Part shown: positions 31,646 to 43,010 of the stretch, one piece after another
How positions within the stretch are numbered: position 1 is the first letter of the stretch
Layout: each line of letters begins with the position of its first letter
Assembly (NCBI GenBank): GCA_024364805.1
Contig: CM044493.1
Location: 26,600,542 to 26,661,647, forward strand
Source: Euprymna scolopes
Taxonomy: Eukaryota > Mollusca > Cephalopoda > Sepiida > Sepiolidae
Direction of reading: 5' to 3'
Length of the DNA: 61,106 nt
Program-made: the position numbers and the translations under genes
The notes under the pieces: generated by a model
What the model was told of the DNA's origin: nothing
Database searches by the model: none
What the model saw: the letters and a program-made list of their open reading frames with translations, nothing else

Positions 31646-33844
31646 ATATTATAATATAGAGTATGTATACTTGTAAATGTGTGTCTGTGATCCAAACTAT
31701 TTCACTAACTCCATTATAATTTGATTTGTTGAATTTTTATTTCAGATGTTAATCATGAAAAATTAATGCTTTATACTGATTACACCGTTGACATAATTCA
31801 ATTTTATATGTTCAACAAAGAGTACATATATTCTTGTCTAAGAAGTTTGTTCTCTTATGAAATGAATAAAGTATTTAGCAGTAAGAATCATCAGGCGACT
31901 TTAATAATTCTCTCAGATTTTGCTCATTCGATTTTACAATCTCGAAAAGTACTCATAAATTTTTCTTTGCAAAGTTTCAAGTAACAATAAATCCCAAAAA
32001 GAATATCAGTACTATAACCTTCTAGCGTAACTCAATTCAAACGCATTGATTGATTTTGAAACGTCAGTCTGTTGAACCAGGTAACATTTAACCCAGGAAA
32101 GTTGTTAATATTTTTAATGTTCAGAAACAGCTTGAGCTCATTCAAGCATTTAACTAATGGTTCAAGAATTTCCAACACTTAAATGCATTACATTAACAAT
32201 TCATTATAAGCTGATTCTAGTTCGTTTTTGTATTAAACTGAATTCACGGTTTTGCAATGCTTGTGCTGACATCATGTTTACTACCTTTGTGATGATTGAT
32301 ATCAATTTGAACTCGACTTGATATAGTTGATTTAGTTTAGTATTGTTTTTCATGCAAGGAAAGGTAAAATGTATGACGAACTACTAGTGAAAAGTTCTAC
32401 AAATCTAAAACATTATCAATAACCGTGCTAAGGTCATCAAGGAACCAATTTTAGACAAAGTTTCTCACAACAATTTTTTTCAGCAGTGTCAAAAAAATAT
32501 ATATATATTATATTCCTTGGGGTATTTGAAGATAAAGTTTTAAACTAAAAAATTGCTCATACATTTCACAATCACTACATACCTGGCAATCATTGCCAAA
32601 CGAACTATATAATATCAGTTATTGGGAGGTTTCACCCAATTAAATGTTCAAAAATGTAGGGGATATAATATAGTTATGGCGATGATAAGAGAAATGGAAC
32701 ATAAACATATAAATTGTAACCGCTTGTATATTCAAATATGAGATACTTATCCAGTTTATGATGCAATCTTCGGCAACTTTTTGTTGGCATCTCCTGGAAA
32801 GTTACATAAGCAACCGAAAGATGAAGCTGACAGAAGAAAAGTTTCGATGAAATTCATTGAATCAAGAAAAATATTTGAAACGAAAATGAATTCCAACATA
32901 CTATATCAACGTGAGATGCCCCTCCTCTTTCCTATGTTAAGAATGGCTTTCTATTTAGAAAACCATTCTTAACATAGGAAAAGAAGTGAGTACCGCATTA
33001 ATTAATCGTCTGACAATTTTTACTTCTGCATCTTCTGGATGTTATCACAACCTGCTGAAAGATGCCTGGTCCGAAAACTGAATAATTATCTGCTGCAATA
33101 TTTTTGCTATGTGTGAGAGTATAATTACAAAAAATTAGAAGGTTCTATTCATAAAAAGGGCTGATAAGAACAGACCAATCAGAAACCAAGAAACCTTAGA
33201 TCATTTCTCAACAGCATTTATTATTTAATATTGAAGGGAAAACACAAAATTATCTTTTTATATACAGAACTGATTTCTCTAAAACGTATGGAAGCTGAGA
33301 CGATTAGAGGTTCTGTTATAAGGGCTGAAACAACGGCAAATTCATAAAATGTACTTAACCTCTTATAATTTTTTCACATAACTTTTGGTCTTGTCACTGG
33401 AAGAAACTCTTCTATTCATCTTGAAACTTCTTTAGATTAGCTACCTACTGGAAACTATTCTTTGTCTGCAAGCTTTTACAATATAAAGTTGATACTGTCA
33501 TTTTGTTTGGGAAAAACAAAAAACATTTCTCTTCTCTTCTAAAACTAAAATGGCTTACAAAGTATGAAGGGAGGATACGTTATGAATATTGTATTGCAAT
33601 TAATTGTCATTTGCCGAAATTAATTTTGGATTTACAGTATTCGTCCATATAACCGTTCTTGATTTCTTTGTGTATACAGCGTTGGTATGATTAGTGTGTA
33701 GAAATATATTTTTGGTATACCGTTCTTATTTACTACTTCCGGTGGCACATGTAGCAGTAGATAGAACGAACTACCTATTCAGGCTACCAAAACAAAAAAG
33801 GGGAAAAAGATGAACCATGTTACTTTTCAGCCAAACAGACTTGA
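31646..33844. other. no gene; one long perfect hairpin
   Basis: AT-rich sequence with no gene. Apart from the hairpin at 32928-32981 I see no structured feature. Confidence 0.4.
32928..32981. repeat. 54-nt near-perfect hairpin
   Basis: TTTCCTATGTTAAGAATGG (32928-32946) is exactly complementary to 32963-32981. After one mismatch five more pairs close on a 4-base loop (32953-32956). 24 of 25 positions pair. Confidence 0.8.
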
Positions 33845-35112
33845 TTAGGTGACTTATGATTGGCAACTTTCACGGATTTAGGAAATGTCGTTCTACTACA
33901 GATATTTTAAGTCATTACTGAACGCATATACCATGCACTGGATACGGCGGGTAAAGCTAGGGCTGTAGCCCTCAATATATCCAAGGTCTTTGATAAAGTC
34001 TGGCATGAAGGGCTGCTAATGAAAATCAAATCATATGATATAATTGGACGAATACTAAATATAATTAGATCCTTCTTAGACAATAGGACCATCCAGGTTA
34101 TCATTGATGGACATTCATCCAAGCAGCATAACATTAATGCAGGAGGGCCTCAGGGGTAAATCCTTGGACCACTTTTATTCCTGATATTCATCAATAACTT
34201 CTCCAATAATATTGAGTCTGAGATGGGTATATTTGCTGATGATATAACGCTCTATAACATTTATGAGGGAAGAACAGATTTACACAAATCCAAGACAATG
34301 GCTTAATCATTAGAAAATGACCTTTAGACAGTAGTTGAATGGGGCCGTAAATGGATGGTAACATTTAATGCTAGTAAGACTAAGCTGCTCTCGTTTAACA
34401 ATTACAAGAAACCTCTCCAACCACCGATATTCATGACAAATAACACCATACCTGAGAATTCTACCTTCGAACTCCTCGGCTTAACATTCACAGGAAATAT
34501 GAACTGGAATAAATACATTTAGGACATTGCTGCAATGAAGGTGGGTTCCCTCTATCGTGCTCAGAAAACTGAGAGTATCCTATACTTCTATAGAGCCACC
34601 ATTCGCCCATGCATAGTGTGTTGTTGCCACATCTGGGCTGGTGCATCTACCACTAGTCTCTCCCTCTTGGATAGGGTCAAAAAAAGAGTCTGCAATCAAA
34701 TAGGTCCCACTTTATCAACCAGGCTCCAACCCCTGTCCCATCGCCGCAGTGTTGCATCTCTGTGTCTGTTTTACAAGTATTTTAATAGAATGTGCCCTGA
34801 TGAACTCATTGCACTTGTGCCCCTTCGACGTACATATTCCCAACAAACATGCTTAGCAACAAAGTCACACCTCTTCACTGTTGAGGTCCCCCTAAATGTT
34901 AAAGTTTTTTACTCGAATAGCTTCTTCCCTAGAACAGTTAGATTTTGAAATTCCCTTCCTGCTGCCTGCTTCCGAAACAGTACTGATATGCAGAAGTTCA
35001 AATGCAACATAAACCAACATCTTAATTTTTCTTAGACATGATCCCAATTAGTAGTTCCTTACGTCCTAGTGGCAATATGCCTTGTTGGGGTGCAGATATG
35101 TAAAAAAAAAAG
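33845..35112 (+). mobile_element. LINE family II, longest copy, with reverse transcriptase
   Basis: A Jockey/CR1-like LINE from inside the RT domain to the 3' end. It reads HGFRKCRSTTDILSH, ARAVALNISKVFDKVWHEGL (RT block A), then GGPQG and LGPLLFLIFINNFSNN, GIFADDITLYNI (the catalytic FADD), VVEWGRKWMVTFNASKTKLL, LGLTFTGNMNWNKYI, SILYFYRATIRP, HIWAGASTTSLSLLDRVKKR, LQPLSHRRSVASLCLFYKYF and SFFPRTVRF. The 3' end, TGGCAATATGCCTTGTTGGG and an A-run, is at 35070-35112. In-frame stops occur near 34157, 34303, 34325, 34519 and 34947, so it is inactive. The 5' part is missing. Confidence 0.9.
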
Positions 35113-35879
35113 CGTTTAGAAATTGTTTACAATTAAAATTTTGTGAATTTTAGTCTGTAAAACCCCTGACAGAACCTGAGTTTATTTACTTGAACACAGC
35201 AACAGCACACCCAGTTTTTGGCTAAGTAGTGTATCTGTTCAGTCCTCTGTCATTGAGGTAGAAGAACAGAGTCAATTTGTATTTTTTCCAATCCAATGTG
35301 CGATTTTTTTTTACATTAGAAACTTGTGTACTTCAAAATGAAGTTTATCTTTTTATGTTATGTATAACAATTCATATTGACTAAATTTCAGTTGTAAATT
35401 AAATTGGAGCTAAAAAAAAAAAAAGAAAAAAGAAGGCAAATTTTAATGTGCTGTAAAACTCTTTTCTAAAAAGGTAGTGTTAATTAACGTGTACTGGTTG
35501 GGTTTTTGGAACAGGAGGGTATGTGGTAAATTATTGATATTACTTGCTGTTATAAAAAGAAAACTGGTGTACCAAAAAGGTACATAAAATTTTTCTTAAA
35601 ATATAAATGGAAATTTTTATTTTTTATTTTTACACATGCTTAGAATTTTTTGTGTGTTTATATTCCTTGTTACGCCTGCATGATATTTTGTTTTTTGTTT
35701 TTTCTAAAATGTAATATGTTTATCCAAATATGATATTTTGTGCAAATAATTAAAACCGTAAATAAAGAATTCATTTTTTTATTTTATATTCAACGTTAAT
35801 GAAAATATTTGTGACAAGAATTAAGCAAACGATTTGTGAAATCTTTATAAACAAAAGTGGAGCAAAACAAAAAAAAAAT
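35113..35879. other. no gene recognised
   Basis: AT-rich sequence without a supported feature. Confidence 0.4.
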
Positions 35880-36090
35880 GTTAAAATTAGTTCTGTGTTC
35901 CTATTTACTTGCCTCTCCACAGGGCAGTTACACATTTTTTAATGTGGGGAAAATCCAGCTTTCCAAAAAAGGACACTCTGGACAGTAACAAAAATAAAAA
36001 TTCCCTCAGTCTATAAGGATTTCTCCTCCATTGATCGAGGGCAGAAAAGATGAAGTGTAGTATCAGAACAGATACTACACTTTGTCCCCA
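35880..36090 (+). repeat. interspersed repeat R1, 5' part, with hairpin
   Basis: Matches 4110-4290: TTGCCTCTCCACAGGGCAG, AATCCAGCTTTCCAAAAAAG and CAGAAAAGATGAAGTGTAGT. At 36053-36082 AAGTGTAGTATC and GATACTACACTT form a 12-bp perfect hairpin with a 6-base loop. This hairpin is not present in the 4258 copy. Confidence 0.6.
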
Positions 36091-37158
36091 GCCAAAAAAT
36101 AAAAAAATAATGAAAACAAACTAATTCTACCACCACCGAAAAATCCTACCTGAAATATAATGAGAACATTTTTAATACACAACTAGATGTCGTCAGCAAA
36201 TTGACTACAGAGCTAACAGTTTTTATTTCGTAGAAAAAAAGTTTATGTAAAGAGATCAAAAATACGAAACATCTAGTATGTATTCTGCAGAAGCAAATTA
36301 CGATGAAGCAGTATAGAGATGTAATTAATATTTTAATTTCTAAACTATTAAGGTGAATGATGTCGTGAATGAATGATAAAAAAAGGTCTGTTGCATTTTT
36401 CCATGAAAGAAGTCTTAACGAACGGTTATGAAGATAAGGAATGTCAATTGTTTGTTGTGGTATACGGAGGAGTTAACATGGTGTGCATGTAAAAATAATA
36501 TAATTTTTTTATAAACAATCACTTTAGTTTAAGAAATTTTTCTAGTCGAAGTGTAATAGGAGACGCCATGTTTGCTTCGTGTTCGGCAAGTGCAATCTAG
36601 TATTCATATAAAGGATTGTTGTCAATCAGTTAGACTGTTGTAAAAAGAAATATCTGTGGTCAAGAGAGCGATTTTAAATTTGAAGGAAATAATATATTTT
36701 GTTAGAATAAGAAAATGAAACATTGATGACACGAGTTCCTGGTGTTATATGGGAGAGCAGAAGAAAATATTGTCGAGTGAGTGAAAAATTACACCTCCTT
36801 CCTCTAAATCTGAATGGTTTGATAGTTTGGCCAAAATTAATGTAGGAAATTAGGAAATTGAATAAAAGTGACGTTTAATTTCCGGAAACATGCGTCAGTT
36901 ATTGAGAGGAATCGTGATCGTATTGAAATTATAACGCATGTGTTTGACGTCTTATGGTGTTCGAATTAGGATGGAAAATCGATTTCATTTTATTGTACGT
37001 ATATATATACTAGCAAAGGTACCCGTCGTTGACTGGGTTCAAAAACAGCCTACAGAAAATGGATTCTGATTTATGAAAGTATGATAGGTTATGAAAAGGA
37101 AAAAAATTACACCTACTTCCTCTAAATCTGAATGGTTTGAGAGAGTTTGGTCAAAATT
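36091..37158. repeat. non-coding, with a duplicated block and a CCGGGTACC-type terminus
   Basis: AAAATTACACCTCCTTCCTC to GGTTTGATAGTTTGG (36784-36832) recurs at 37097-37147. Between them, 37006-37035 reads TATACTAGCAAAGGTACCCG, the reversed terminus of the tRNA-like retroposon family seen at 15205 and 21503. Confidence 0.5.
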
Positions 37159-37396
37159 CAATCATCTTTCTTAGAACTGCACGCCTGTGGAACTCTGTTC
37201 CGTCTGCCTGCTTCCCACCTGACTACAACTTGGATGTGTTCAAGTTCAACGTTAACAAATTCCTAATGAACTGTCCCCTTAAGTAAACACTTCATCAAAT
37301 CTCCACACTAACATAATGTACTTGCAATAACCCTTATCCCTGAGTGACTTCCGGGCCTTGATAAGTGGTGACCACTGTGTAAAAAAAAAAAAAAAA
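37159..37396 (+). mobile_element. LINE family I, short 3' end
   Basis: Starts at FLRTARLWNSVPSACFPPDY (37163), then the stop and the 3' end CTTGATAAGTGGTGACC with an A-run at 37381-37396. About 238 bp. Confidence 0.9.
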
Positions 37397-37487
37397 GGAA
37401 GGGTTGTAAAGAGATAGCTTCGAATTCGGGGGTATCAAAACCAAAGCAAAATATGATGAAAGTAAAAATAAAATAGATAAACTCCAT

Positions 37488-37910
37488 AATTTATTATACC
37501 ACACCTGTTCACACTGAAACACTTATCACAATATTCTGTGGATCTATATTAAAAAATCTTGTTAAACTTTGTGACATATTTCCATTCTATGGAGGTCAGG
37601 CGCGAACGAACACCCCATAATTTTATTATACCATATTTCTTCAAACTGAAACATAATTATCAAAGTATACTTACACAGAGAGATATGAAAAGTCTTTATT
37701 AAAGTTTGTGCCTATTTCCATTCTATGGAGGCCAGCCGCGAACGCAGACCCCACAATTTTATTATACCATCCCTATTTAAGTTAAAACATACTTATCAAA
37801 GTATTATTATGTACATCTATATCAAAAAACACTTGTAAACTTTTTTTAAAAATTTATTTCTATACTTTGTGGACCAGGCGCGAATGTAGACCCCACAATT
37901 TTAATGAACC
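37488..37910. repeat. tandem repeat of about 135 bp, three units
   Basis: The unit starts AATTTTATTATACCA and ends with ATTCCATTCTATGGAGG, AGGCGCGAACG and CAGACCCCACA. Starts lie at 37488, 37618, 37755 and a partial fourth at 37897 (spacings 130, 137 and 142). The units have diverged, so the array is not recent. The GC-rich GGCGCGAACG part is the best conserved. Confidence 0.75.
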
Positions 37911-38022
37911 ACCGTTTTGCCAGATCAAACACACCCATTCCTGTTTCTCGATACATCTTCTCTCATTATATATAATCAGTTTTTTTTAAATAGTCAACCA
38001 TATAGGAGCCTATTCGTGACCA

Positions 38023-38050
38023 CACACACACACACTGTGTTATATATATA

Positions 38051-38087
<37 letters not shown>
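38023..38087. repeat. (AC)n then (AT)n microsatellite
   Basis: ACACACACACAC at 38023-38034 followed by interrupted (TA)n to 38087. Confidence 0.9.
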
Positions 38088-38090
<3 letters not shown>

Positions 38091-39567
38091 CTGTAAACTA
38101 TTTTATATAAATATGAAAATAAAAATGTATTGAATAGAATGTAAAGCATTAACTTAATTGATAAAAATTATATCTAAACATTTAAAATAGGTGATGACAA
38201 GAACGATTACGTTAAACAACGCTATGAAAAATTATAAACTGATTTGTATTAATAAGTGTGATTCAATTCCAATTTTATGACTCTATAGAAAATTTTCCCC
38301 TTTTATTTTGGGCACATCTTTCTTAACTGCCAAAATGATCGATATTTTGTTTTAAAATGTTCATGTGTTTATTTAAAATGTCGATATAATAAGAAAACGG
38401 ATTTTGAAATAAAAAATACATTTGGATGAAATTTTAAAATTTTCTTCACTGATTGGTCCATCTCATTTTTTTTTTAAAAAGGAGTGGAAGGTGGTGACGT
38501 ATATAAAGACATTTTAACGTATTATTGTATAGTATAGCAAAAATATGCGATCAGAGAAAGCATATTTTGCTAGGCTGGTAAATGCGCTCATAATGGACAT
38601 TTTTAGAATTATATCAGAACACTTATACACATTCTTTATTTAAAAACTCTGTTGACGCACTGTGTATGTGTTTAGAAGATATGTATTGAAACATAAAGTT
38701 AATCGTAATTCTATGACATTACGTCAAAGACAGACTTTTGTTAAGGTAATGTTTTAAACGTTCAAAACGGAACACAAAGTAAGACTTTTGAAGACGTAAA
38801 TATAGTCAATTCTCATTTATGGCTGCGGATATTGGACGATAACGAAAGCGGCCGAAAATCATTTGGAAGCAGAGCAGCGGAGATATAGTTTTTAAGGGGA
38901 ATTCTACGAATTTCACGGACAGAAAAGAAGACGAATGAAGAAACCATACCCAAGGCAAAGTACAATAGATCACTACTCAATACCGTCCAACACCAGACAC
39001 TTAAAATTCTTCAGCCATTTAATGCAGGCGTACGGCTTGGAAAAAAGCTTGATGTGAAAAATGTCCGGAAAAAACGGCAGAAGAAGACAACAAACAAAGT
39101 TCATTGGCAGTCTCCACGGGGGTCACTGGAAACATGACTATAGATATCATCTGAAAGATCGAAAGTGCACGGGGGGAGGGGCTAAAGAACCATGATCATG
39201 GATGTCTGTAATAACGGATCTGATACCTAATCAAAAAAATGTTTTCAGACCTATTTATAAGAAAATCTAAATAAATCAATTTGTAGAACGTCATTCTGAA
39301 GATTTCGACGTTTCAGTTTCCGGACATGGCTTTATTTTGTTGTGTTTAGTATTAATGTAATATTTTTCATTTCTGGAAGAAGTTAAAATATTTGTTTTAA
39401 AAATATTATGATTGGCAGACACGCAGAGAAAGTGTCCCTTATATTATCAGTCGATAATAGTCTGCTTGTGATTCAAAAGTTCTGAATTGAAATTGAACCA
39501 AATGTTTCTGTGTGATGTATTAACTTGTTTCGTAGTTTTTACTAGTGTTATACTGTGTCCATCATAG
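38088..39567. other. no gene recognised
   Basis: AT-rich sequence with no repeat match and no coding signal. Confidence 0.4.
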
Positions 39568-39742
39568 AGATGCAGTCTCATAACTTTCACTTCCTTTATT
39601 TTGTTCTTTCATTTTAACATTCCAACTGCGATGTTTCTGACAAAGGGAAAAGAATTGCTGTTTTCTGGTTTAGAATCTATCCATCTAATACTTATTGTTG
39701 GTTAATTTTTGACCTTTGACTTTTTTAGCTCCTTACATCAAG

Positions 39743-40087
39743 CGTATGTACGGCACAATCACGTTGACACACCAGTTCTTACCAGATTCATGAAGTTAAG
39801 CAACATTGAGCCTGGTTGACCATTTGGGAAGGCTAGGCGCTGTATGTACCTTNNNNNNNNNNNNNNNNNNNNNNNNNNNNNNNNNNNNNNNNNNNNNNNN
39901 NNNNNNNNNNNNNNNNNNNNNNNNNNNNNNNNNNNNNNNNNNNNNNNNNNNNNNNNNNNNNNNNNNNNNNNNNNNNNNNNNNNNNNNNNNNNNNNNNNNN
40001 NNNNNNNNNNNNNNNNNNNNNNNNNNNNNNNNNNNNNTGGATGGCCTATGCTCCTCTAGGGGCTCAAGGCTATGGATAGATGGACGG
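39743..40087 (+). mobile_element. 5S rRNA-derived SINE with 8-bp target duplication
   Basis: Reads CACGTTGACACACCAGTTC, then CATGAAGTTAAGCAACATTG, AGCCTGGTTGACCATTTGGG and GCTAGGCGCTGTATGTACC, the order of a 5S rRNA with its GTACTTGG segment missing. An N gap follows (39853-40037), then 50 bp ending in GGATAGATGGACGG. ACATCAAG flanks both sides (39735-39742 and 40088-40095). Confidence 0.8.
39853..40037. other. assembly gap
   Basis: 185 N inside the 5S-derived SINE. Confidence 0.99.
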
Positions 40088-40139
40088 ACATCAAGTGGTT
40101 TTATGCCTTGTCTGGAGCGGTGTCCATAATAAAAATAAT

Positions 40140-40690
40140 GATAAACTCTTCCACTTTACTATAAAGACTGGAAGTGACAAATTGCACCAAAGAGTATCCT
40201 ATACTTTTACAAAGTTACAGTTTGTCCATGCATGGAGTATCATTGCCACATCTGGTTTGATGCATCTTCCATTAGTCTCTTACTCTTAAACAGGGTGCAA
40301 GAAACAGTGTCAAATATAATCGGTCAAGCTTCAACCTCTGTCCCATCAACACAGTATTGCATTCCTGTATCTGTTTTAATGGAATGTGTTCTGATGAACT
40401 CATAGCATTTGTGTACTCCCGACATGCATACTCCCAACTCGATAAGCAGCAAAATCCCACCCCTTCACTGTTGATATCCCTAGATGTCGAGAGGTCTTCT
40501 ACTCTTATAGTTTCTTCCCTCGGATTATTAGACTTTAGAATTTTCTTTGTTTCTTATTTTATTGACTGTACTAATTTGCAGAAACTAATATATAGTGTGA
40601 ACAGAATCTCACTGCTCAACTCCCACAGTCCCTTGTAAGACAGTAACCCCTTACATTCGAAGTGGCAATATGTTTGGAGTAAAAAAAAAA
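40140..40690 (+). mobile_element. LINE family II, degraded C-terminal part
   Basis: Decayed family II text: QRVSYTFTKLQFVHAWSII (compare ESILYFYRATIRPCMEY), CSDELIAFVYSRHAYSQ, QQNPTPSLLIS and DCTNLQKLIYSVNRISLLNS, then the 3' end GTGGCAATATGTTTGGAG with an A-run at 40681. More frame changes than the 33845 copy. Confidence 0.8.
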
Positions 40691-40694
40691 ATTG

Positions 40695-41000
40695 TATAAA
40701 AGGAGAAATATGTTCATGGTCAGACTAATGAAAGATCTGCAGATCATCATATTCGGTTTAATGCCCATCATGTATTGGACGGCTTTAATAAATTGACTTC
40801 CAAAGTAAACTATCTCTGACCAAGTCTTTATTTATCCCTTAGGTCCATTTTCGCTCATATTTTCCTTGGCTTGCTTCTGTGAACTCTTTTACACCTGTTA
40901 ACCCAAGAACTCTGATTCATTCTTTCAACGTGGCCATACCATCAGAGTCTACTCTTCTGCATGCATCTCCCTCTACTATCCAAATGAGGTAGATAATACT
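40695..41000 (-). mobile_element. non-LTR retrotransposon 3' part, same family as 6290-7060
   Basis: Minus-strand translation near 40870-40740 gives FTLEVNLLKPSNTWWALN-like text. The DNA lines up with 6370-6540 (AAGTCTTTATTTATCCCTT... CATTCTTTCAACGTGGCCAT against CTCTTTATCCCTTTTTCTC... TTCTTTCAATTTGGTTAT). Confidence 0.6.
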
Positions 41001-41319
41001 TCAAGCTTTATTTGCAGTGATAACACATTGGATATTTAGTTTAAAGGTGTTGTCCACTATTACACTAATATCAAACTGGTTGGAAATTAATTGACACAGA
41101 AGCACACCGAGAAACATACATTGGCGTTTTTTTAAAGATTCATTCAGCTAAAAATGTTCTGATATGCAAATTTTTCCAATCTCCCCTTTTCACACCAATT
41201 TTCCATGCGTTTTATAATCTTTTGGCACTTCTTCTACCCGCTCTTAAATAGACAGAATAATCTTCTGATCTGCAATATTCTCTCCTTTCACAGCCAATAA
41301 TCTGATTCTCGTTTTACAT

Positions 41320-41720
41320 GAGTTGAAATGAATGTCCCCATCATTGAAAAAGTTTCTTGCCTTGGCAAACTGTTTGAACTGACTTTTAATCCAAACCTGA
41401 AATGGAAGATTGCATCAAATATGTTGCTGAGATTGCTGGAAAAATGCTTGGATCATTCCACCTCTCTTGAAAAGTACCTGACTCCTGAGTCACTCTTGTA
41501 CCTGTATAAGAGTTAGATAGGTACTAATATGGTATACTGTTGCCATATCTGGAGAGATGCTGGTCAGGGCACTCCTTTTTAACTTGATAGTGCAAAATCA
41601 TTTTAGAAATCTAGTTCGGATGATATCTCCTCTTTCTCACACAAGGAACATCGCTAGTCTTTCTCTACTCTTCTGTCATTTTCATAGACAATGCTCAACT
41701 TGTTAGTCTTTACATACGAA
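41320..41720 (+). mobile_element. LINE family I-related fragment
   Basis: Reads LGKLFELTFNPNLKWK, KCLDHSTSLEKYLTPESLLY, LYKS and, after a stop and frame changes, YCCHIWRDAGQ, HFRNLV and TRNIASLSLLFCHFHRQCS. This is the segment from just after the RT to HIWAGA, equivalent to 19520-19830. No 3' end is preserved. Confidence 0.7.
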
Positions 41721-41744
41721 TTAAGGAGCATAGAAAATTAATGC

Positions 41745-41950
41745 TTACTTTTGTCTCATAACTCTCACTTTATTTTGTCCTTTAATGAGAGCTGTTTCTG
41801 ATAAAGGATGGAGAATTGCTATTTTGGGGTTGAAATCTACCAATCTCACACTCGGTTGGGTTTTGATCTTGAAGTATTTTTGTTTTTTTTAGTCCTTCAC
41901 ATCAAGTGGCTTCATGCCCTGTCTGGAACAATTTTCATAAAATGTAATTA
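41745..41950 (+). repeat. interspersed repeat R2
   Basis: TTTTGTCTCATAACTCTCAC, GAATTGCTATTTTGGGG, CCTTCACATCAAGTGGC and TTCATGCCCTGTCTGG line up with the other two R2 copies. This copy shows the uninterrupted CATCAAGTGGC site. Confidence 0.65.
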
Positions 41951-42086
41951 TTCAAATAATTATCAGCATTTTGATTAAAATAATCCCGATGTTTATAGTG
42001 GGTGAGCGATCAAACTGTTTGTTTCTTTGACATGTATTTTTTAAATTACCCATAATTCTTATATCTGTTTAAAATATTAAAGAATT

Positions 42087-42211
42087 TCACATCATTTGGA
42101 TGCTTCGGACTACTGTTCTGATCTTCAGTGTTTTTTCACAACATTTCGATTGATGTAACCTCCAAGTGTCTTCAGGTGTATCTTGGCAAACTCGGGAATC
42201 TTTCTGTTGAA
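42087..42211 (-). mobile_element. SINE-like element tail, copy F
   Basis: The minus strand reads AACAGAAAGATTCCCGAG, then ACACCTGAAGACACTTGGAG, TACATCAATCGAAATGTTG and GATCAGAACAGTAGTCC. CTGAAGA is intact and the GAAAC half is GAAAT. Confidence 0.7.
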
Positions 42212-42227
42212 CATGGGAGTCTTCATG

Positions 42228-43010
42228 GACCAGAAAAGTACCTGTAGCATGGTAGCTAAAGTACTTTATACTGTTGGGACGATTAATCGGAATCGAGAAT
42301 TGAAAAAATTGGAACTTTTGGGGGGGTATCGGAATCTGAAAACCTTTTGTTTATTTTCTGATGTCAAAAACGGTTCTTTTAATTGTTATTTTTATTTTGT
42401 TTAAAGCAAAATCTACAATTGCTGGAAAGTAAAGATAAAATAATAAATATTTATTGATTTTAAATTACCAGTAAAACTAAAATCTATAGATCATTCTCCA
42501 CAAGAGTAGTTTTGCCTTTGAGAATATATTTGTAAATTTTACATTTTTATTTGATATACGGGAAAAGTAACAAATATTTAGAGATTTATAAAGAATCAAA
42601 ATTGGTAATTATATTGGAATCGGAAAAAATATTGCAATCGTCCCATCACTAGTATTTGGTAAAATTCAGTTGTAAAGTTACTCTTTTAGAAGTTGGAGGT
42701 TCAATTCTTAGTCGACATGATATTCAAAAATGCAATTGTGATGAATTACTTAGGACTTCTAACCAGTCGTGGCTGATGAAACAAGAGCATGCTACCCCTG
42801 TTTATTAAATAGTTCTGTTTGAAATTTGGTACCTATTCCTGATGTCAAGAGAAAAATTTCTGAGTTTGACAAGATATATCTAAAGAATGTTACATCGGCC
42901 GAAACGTTGTGAAAATAACACTAAAGATGAGAACTGTAGTTCAAAGAATCCAAATAATATGAATAATCAATCCTCATCTCAAAAACTCAGAAACGTAAAT
43001 TTAAGGTTTT
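42228..43010 (+). mobile_element. SINE-like element, copy G, split by a hAT element
   Basis: The head GCATGGTAGCTAAAGTACTT (42247-42266) is followed by the hAT insert. It resumes at 42652 as GTATTTGGTAAAATTCAG, GTTGGAGGTTCAATTCTTAG (B-box-like), the body with CTACCCCTGTTTATTAAATA, then ATATCTAAAGAATGTTACAT, CGGCCGAAACGTTGTG and GATGAGAACTGTAG, ending CTCATCTCAAAAACTCAG near 42997. Copies F and G are a third head-to-head pair. Confidence 0.8.
42269..42651. mobile_element. non-autonomous hAT-type element, 383 bp
   Basis: The ends TACTGTTGGGACGATTAA and, on the other strand, TAGTGATGGGACGATTGC are inverted repeats with about 4 mismatches in 18, of the TGGGAC type seen in hAT elements. The flanking octamers are GTACTTTA (42261-42268) and GTATTTGG (42652-42659). 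The uninterrupted SINE copy C has GTACTTGG at this point, which confirms an 8-bp target duplication. No coding capacity. Confidence 0.8.

Larger units (their letters stand above)
39568..40135 (+). repeat. interspersed repeat R2, split by a 5S-derived SINE
   Basis: GCGATGTTTCTGACAAAGGG, GAATTGCTGTTTTCTGG and the GACTTTTTTAGCTCC block match 25236-25370 and 41790-41890. R2 stops at ACATCAAG (39735-39742) and resumes at ACATCAAGTGGTTTTATGCC (40088). The sequence between them is the SINE. Confidence 0.75.

Noticed and set aside
39743-39852. functional 5S rRNA gene
   Set aside because: The GTACTTGG segment of box C is missing, and the copy is flanked by a target duplication like a retroposon.
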